Source: Neobacillus driksii
Lineage (GTDB): Bacteria; Bacillota; Bacilli; Bacillales; Cytobacillaceae
Assembly: GCF_013409995.1 (NCBI RefSeq)
Contig: NZ_JACCBX010000012.1
Location: 145,648 to 209,647, forward strand
Length of the DNA stretch: 64,000 bases
Direction: 5' to 3'
The notes under the pieces are model-generated. The model was not told where the DNA came from, made no database searches, and saw only the letters and a program-made list of their open reading frames with translations. The translations under genes and the position numbers were made by a program. Of this stretch, positions 60,400 to 64,000 are shown one piece after another (positions within the stretch are counted from its first letter, which is position 1; each line of letters opens with the position of its first letter).

Positions 60400-61658
60400 A
60401 ATGCAGTTTTCTTTTCAAAGGAATAAAACATTAGCCAATACAATCCTGCACTTGCAAGCGCAAGCAGGCAAAGTACAAAAAATGTCCACTCGTACCCAAT
60501 TAAAACCGTTAATGGAATCGATAAGGGAGCAATCGTGCGGCTGATTGTAAAACGTAAGCTTGCTGCAGCAAAATATTGTCCTCGCATATGCTCAGGTGCT
60601 AGCTTCGACACAAAGCTTTGTTGAATTCCGGCTCCCATCAACTCAGCAAAGGTAAATACAGCCATCGCGATGATAAATCCCCAAATCCAATGAGTTTGAC
60701 TAAAGAGTACAATCGAAATCGCATATATAACGGAAGACAAAACAAACACATTTCGTTCTTTATAGCTTCCCATCCATTTCGTAATGACTACCGTTAGCAA
60801 TGCAACCAGGAAGCCATTCTCTGCAAGCACAATACCAAAAGCCTGCTCCCCCTTAACCGTGAATGACCAGTCACCTATTGAAAATAGAGTCTGAAGATCG
60901 ATAACGTCTTTCATATAAACAGGAAATAATAGATCTAATTGCATAAAAGTTTGACCCGCCAAGACACCCGCAATGATAAAAAGAAGGAAGGTTTTATCTT
61001 TTATAATTAATGTGTAATCTTTTAACTGTTCTTGTAGGAAATAGTACCATTTACCTTCAGCTTCCAATGGATTGACCTTTTGCAACGGTGCGGTTTCCCT
61101 AGTCCATTTTGCTAAGATTAAGCCAAGTAACATACAAACAAAACCAGCAAAGAGTAACGTTTCAAAACGATAATTTACATAAAAAATTGCTCCTAAAATA
61201 GGACCAATTACCACTGCAATATTAATAGAAGTGTAGAAAATAGCAAATACATTGCTTCTATCTTTTTCATCAACGACATCTGCCACCATTGCTTGACTGG
61301 CAGGCCAATAAAACGAACCGAAAACACCAGCAATTGCGAATGCAATAAATCCCAACCAGGGTGACTGAAGCCAAGGAGAACTTGCAACAGCAAAGACTAG
61401 GAAAGAAAGCCCTTGTCCAATGGCTGAGAGAACCATCATCTTTTTACGCCCGAAACGGTCGGCACAGTATCCGCCCATTAAGTTTGCGATGACTGAAAAA
61501 ATCTGTGAAAATACCAATAATAAACCAGCTTTACTTTTACCAAATTCGTCTGCGAAATAAATCGTCAGAAAAGGAAAGAACATCCAAAATGTAATGTTCA
61601 TCATAGCTTCGCTAAATAAGCGAACCTTCAAATTTGGATCCCAATCTCTAATCCTCAT
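60387..61658 (-). CDS. MFS transporter, putative drug exporter
   Basis: This 423-aa major facilitator protein has about twelve helices. The loop between helices 2 and 3 carries GGYCADRFGRKKMM, the MFS signature, and helix 5 has GPILGAIFYV, similar to motif C of drug:proton antiporters. GGAGGT just upstream fixes ATG 61658; an in-frame start at 61676 would contain that RBS. Upstream on the same strand lie a terminator hairpin and a 16-codon open frame, so attenuation by a translation inhibitor is possible. The substrate is unknown. Confidence 0.85.
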   Translation of the reverse strand: MRIRDWDPNLKVRLFSEAMMNITFWMFFPFLTIYFADEFGKSKAGLLLVFSQIFSVIANLMGGYCADRFGRKKMMVLSAIGQGLSFLVFAVASSPWLQSPWLGFIAFAIAGVFGSFYWPASQAMVADVVDEKDRSNVFAIFYTSINIAVVIGPILGAIFYVNYRFETLLFAGFVCMLLGLILAKWTRETAPLQKVNPLEAEGKWYYFLQEQLKDYTLIIKDKTFLLFIIAGVLAGQTFMQLDLLFPVYMKDVIDLQTLFSIGDWSFTVKGEQAFGIVLAENGFLVALLTVVITKWMGSYKERNVFVLSSVIYAISIVLFSQTHWIWGFIIAMAVFTFAELMGAGIQQSFVSKLAPEHMRGQYFAAASLRFTISRTIAPLSIPLTVLIGYEWTFFVLCLLALASAGLYWLMFYSFEKKTALDPN

Positions 61659-61729
61659 GTGTACCTCCGAAGCCAATATGTACGATAGCGCTTTTCCATC
61701 ATACTATCACCAAAGAGATAAATACAAGA

Positions 61730-61761
61730 AAAAAAGATAGGTAAAAATGAATGTACCTATC
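61730..61761 (-). terminator. leader terminator (candidate attenuator) upstream of the MFS gene
   Basis: On the minus strand GATAGGTA / TACCTATC forms an 8-bp stem followed by seven T residues. It lies 72 bases or more before the MFS start, and no minus-strand gene ends here, so it is best read as part of the MFS leader. Confidence 0.6.
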
Positions 61762-61807
61762 CGGTATTTAGTCCTAATCTTTCAAAGCTTGATTTAAGTA
61801 ATGCCAT
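61757..61807 (-). CDS. candidate 16-aa leader peptide of the MFS gene
   Basis: The frame ATG 61807 to TAG 61757 reads MALLKSSFERLGLNTG. Its stop codon falls in the first arm of the terminator hairpin, the geometry expected if ribosome stalling or progress controls the hairpin. No good Shine-Dalgarno is visible, so translation is uncertain. Confidence 0.35.
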   Translation of the reverse strand: MALLKSSFERLGLNTG

Positions 61808-61871
61808 TCTGTAATTCAAGTCATAATATGCTATATTATTATTCAATGGTTCACTGAAAGGATGTTTAATA

Positions 61872-64000
61872 ATGAAAAAAAGTGTAGTTATAGCCGAAAA
61901 ACCTTCTGTCGCTCGTGATATAGCACGGGTATTGAATTGTCATAAAAAAGGAAACGGATTTTTAGAAGGAGATAAATATATTGTTACATGGGCACTAGGT
62001 CATTTAGTTACCCTTGCAGATCCGGAAGTGTATGACGAAAAATATAAATCATGGAAAATAGAAGATTTACCGATGCTTCCGAATGAGCTAAAGCTTGTTG
62101 TCATTAAGCAATCTAGTAAGCAGTTTCATGCTGTAAAAAGCCAACTGCAACGCTCTGATGTCGGGGAGATTGTTATTGCAACAGATAGCGGTCGTGAGGG
62201 CGAATTAGTTGCAAGATGGATACTTGTTAAGGCAAAGGTTAATAAACCTACAAAACGCCTATGGATATCTTCCGTTACGGATAAAGCAATTAAAGATGGC
62301 TTTGCCAACCTGAAGCCGGGCAAAGCATATGAAAATTTATATGAATCTGCTGTTGCGCGGTCAGAAGCGGATTGGTATATAGGGCTGAATGCAACCCGTG
62401 CATTAACAACCCGTTTTAATGCCCAGCTAAATTGTGGCCGGGTTCAAACTCCAACAGTAGCAATCATTGCAGTACGGGAGGATGAAATAAAAAACTTCAA
62501 ATCTCAAACGTATTACGGAATCGAAGCGCAAACCTCAGACAATTTAAAATTGACTTGGCAGGATGCAAACGGAAATAGCCGAAGCTTTGATAAAGAGAAA
62601 ATCGACGCGATTGTGAAAAAACTGGGCAAACAAAACGCCGTAATAAAAGACATTGAGAAAAAACAGAAAAAATCCTTTTCTCCTGGGCTTTATGATCTAA
62701 CCGAACTACAGCGCGATGCGAATAAAATTTTTGGGTATTCTGCTAAGGAAACGTTAAATATCATGCAAAAACTATACGAGCAGCATAAAGTTTTAACCTA
62801 TCCTCGTACAGACTCACGCTACCTTTCTTCAGATATTGTAGGAACGCTTCCAGAGCGTTTAAGAGCATGTGGAGTAGGAGAGTATCGTCCGTTAACCAAT
62901 AAGATTTTAAGTAAGCCAATAAAAGTATCGAAATCTTTTGTAGATGACAGCAAAGTATCCGATCACCATGCGATTATTCCAACAGAAGGTTATGTCAACT
63001 TCTCAGCCTTCACAGATAAAGAGCGGAAAATATATGACTTAGTGGTAAAACGATTCTTAGCCGTGTTATTTCCAGCATTTGAGTATGAGCAGCTTACGCT
63101 TCGTGCAAAAATCGGCGAAGAAAACTTTGTAGCAAGGGGAAAAACGATTTTATCCTCTGGATGGAAAGAAGTATACCAGAATCGCTTTGAAGACGAAGAT
63201 GGAGCAGACGATCTAAAGGAACAGATTTTGCCGCGTATCGAAAAAGGCGATATCCTTAACCTGAAATTAATCGCGCAAACATCTGGTCAAACGAGTCCTC
63301 CTGCCCGTTTTAATGAGGCAACATTACTAACGGCAATGGAAAATCCAACGAAATATATGGAAACCAATGATAAACAACTGGCAGAGACATTAAAATCAAC
63401 TGGCGGGTTAGGAACTGTGGCGACACGAGCTGATATTATTGAAAAGCTGTTCAATTCATTTTTACTCGAAAAGCGAGGCAAAGATATTTACCTAACTTCT
63501 AAAGGGCGCCAATTGTTAGATTTGGTACCTGAAGAACTAAAATCTCCTGTATTGACTGCTGAGTGGGAACAAAAGCTTGATCAAATTGCTAAGGGTAAGT
63601 TGAAAAAGGATGTTTTTATCAGTGAAATGAAAAAGTATACAAAAGAAATTGTCGCTGAAATTAAAGCGAGTAATAAAAAGTATAAGCACGACAATATCTC
63701 TACAAAAAGTTGTCCGGACTGTGGAAAACCAATGCTTGAAGTAAATGGGAAAAAAGGTAAAATGCTTGTCTGCCAAGACCGTGAATGTGGACATCGAAAA
63801 AATGTTTCGCGAGTCACAAATGCGCGCTGCCCGCAATGCCATAAAAAACTGGAGTTGCGTGGTGAAGGTGAGGGTCAAGTCTTTGCATGTAAATGTGGAC
63901 ATCGTGAAAAATTATCCGCATTTGAAGCACGTCGCAAAAAAGAATCTGGCGGTAAAGTAGATAAACGAACGGTGCAAAAGTATCTGAAAAACCAAAACAA
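61872..64000 (+). CDS. topB: DNA topoisomerase III, 3' end beyond the window
   Basis: This type IA topoisomerase has an N-terminal Toprim domain (VVIAEKPSVARDIARVL and IATDSGREGELVARWI). The catalytic tyrosine is in LTYPRTDSRYLSSD near residue 310, and C-terminal zinc-finger-like CxxC segments are present (CPDCGKP, CPQCHKK). About 709 codons are visible and no stop is reached; B. subtilis TopB is 727 aa, so only a short tail is missing. ATG 61872 follows AAAGGATG. It decatenates DNA and often works with RecQ, whose gene is at the other end of this window. Confidence 0.93.
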   Translation, partial: MKKSVVIAEKPSVARDIARVLNCHKKGNGFLEGDKYIVTWALGHLVTLADPEVYDEKYKSWKIEDLPMLPNELKLVVIKQSSKQFHAVKSQLQRSDVGEIVIATDSGREGELVARWILVKAKVNKPTKRLWISSVTDKAIKDGFANLKPGKAYENLYESAVARSEADWYIGLNATRALTTRFNAQLNCGRVQTPTVAIIAVREDEIKNFKSQTYYGIEAQTSDNLKLTWQDANGNSRSFDKEKIDAIVKKLGKQNAVIKDIEKKQKKSFSPGLYDLTELQRDANKIFGYSAKETLNIMQKLYEQHKVLTYPRTDSRYLSSDIVGTLPERLRACGVGEYRPLTNKILSKPIKVSKSFVDDSKVSDHHAIIPTEGYVNFSAFTDKERKIYDLVVKRFLAVLFPAFEYEQLTLRAKIGEENFVARGKTILSSGWKEVYQNRFEDEDGADDLKEQILPRIEKGDILNLKLIAQTSGQTSPPARFNEATLLTAMENPTKYMETNDKQLAETLKSTGGLGTVATRADIIEKLFNSFLLEKRGKDIYLTSKGRQLLDLVPEELKSPVLTAEWEQKLDQIAKGKLKKDVFISEMKKYTKEIVAEIKASNKKYKHDNISTKSCPDCGKPMLEVNGKKGKMLVCQDRECGHRKNVSRVTNARCPQCHKKLELRGEGEGQVFACKCGHREKLSAFEARRKKESGGKVDKRTVQKYLKNQN

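Overview
The window is a low-GC, endospore-forming Firmicute chromosome, most likely a soil Bacillaceae of the Bacillus/Neobacillus type. The support is a gerA-type germination operon with a sigma-G-like promoter, a Spo0A box, sporulation-type histidine kinases, strong AGGAGG ribosome binding sites, many intrinsic terminators, and families familiar from Bacillus (YfkAB, YhfW, LiaFSR, EfeUOB, AmpS, YetJ). No rRNA, tRNA, CRISPR array, prophage or complete insertion sequence was seen. I cannot name the species.

Layout. 1-260 is a tandem array of 20-bp units ahead of recQ. 2.6-6.0 kb carries an FNT-family anion channel, a radical SAM protein and a two-gene ThrE-type exporter. 6.1-9.9 kb is a gerABC operon bracketed by two nearly identical terminators. 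10.4-13.9 kb holds a potassium channel and a DUF350 / glutathionylspermidine-synthase-like / lipoprotein cassette. 14.0-17.0 kb holds a membrane histidine kinase and an amino acid permease. 17.1-21.1 kb is the most unusual part: a Spo0A box, a membrane histidine kinase, an HD-GYP protein with a similar membrane sensor, a 21-codon CWWC peptide gene coupled to its stop codon, a hairpin, and a membrane M50 metalloprotease with a PqqD-like N-terminus. I read this as a candidate secreted-peptide signalling system.

21.2-29.2 kb is one long operon for a membrane-anchored molybdenum enzyme with a nitrate-reductase-type active-site cysteine. It also encodes a four-cluster ferredoxin, a Tat-exported Rieske protein, three small proteins, and an NreABC-like regulatory set with two kinases instead of one. 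Its leader holds a 20-bp terminator hairpin just before the first RBS, suggesting attenuation. 29.3-36.2 kb has glnS, a Gfo/Idh/MocA oxidoreductase, a NapH-like ferredoxin behind an Fnr-type promoter, and kduI-kduD-iclR with IclR-like operators. 36.3-46.7 kb has a WG-repeat protein, kynB, split copC/copD, DUF2249 and HMA proteins (a second Fnr-type promoter), a DEAD-box helicase, an amidase, the FAD/Rieske protein YhfW and several small proteins.

46.7-55.3 kb has a LysM-CAP protein, a Lia envelope-stress locus (membrane protein, PspA, LiaF, LiaS, LiaR) and the Fur-controlled efeOBU iron operon. 55.4-64.0 kb has a flippase, an orphan ECF sigma factor, YetJ, MscL, AmpS, a GC-rich element with 13-bp terminal inverted repeats, an MFS exporter with a possible leader-peptide attenuator, and topB cut by the window end.

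Themes are anaerobic/nitrate metabolism, envelope stress and sporulation. Two arrays of a TGTAGATA motif with a 20-21-bp period, plus the 20-bp array at the left edge, are unexplained.
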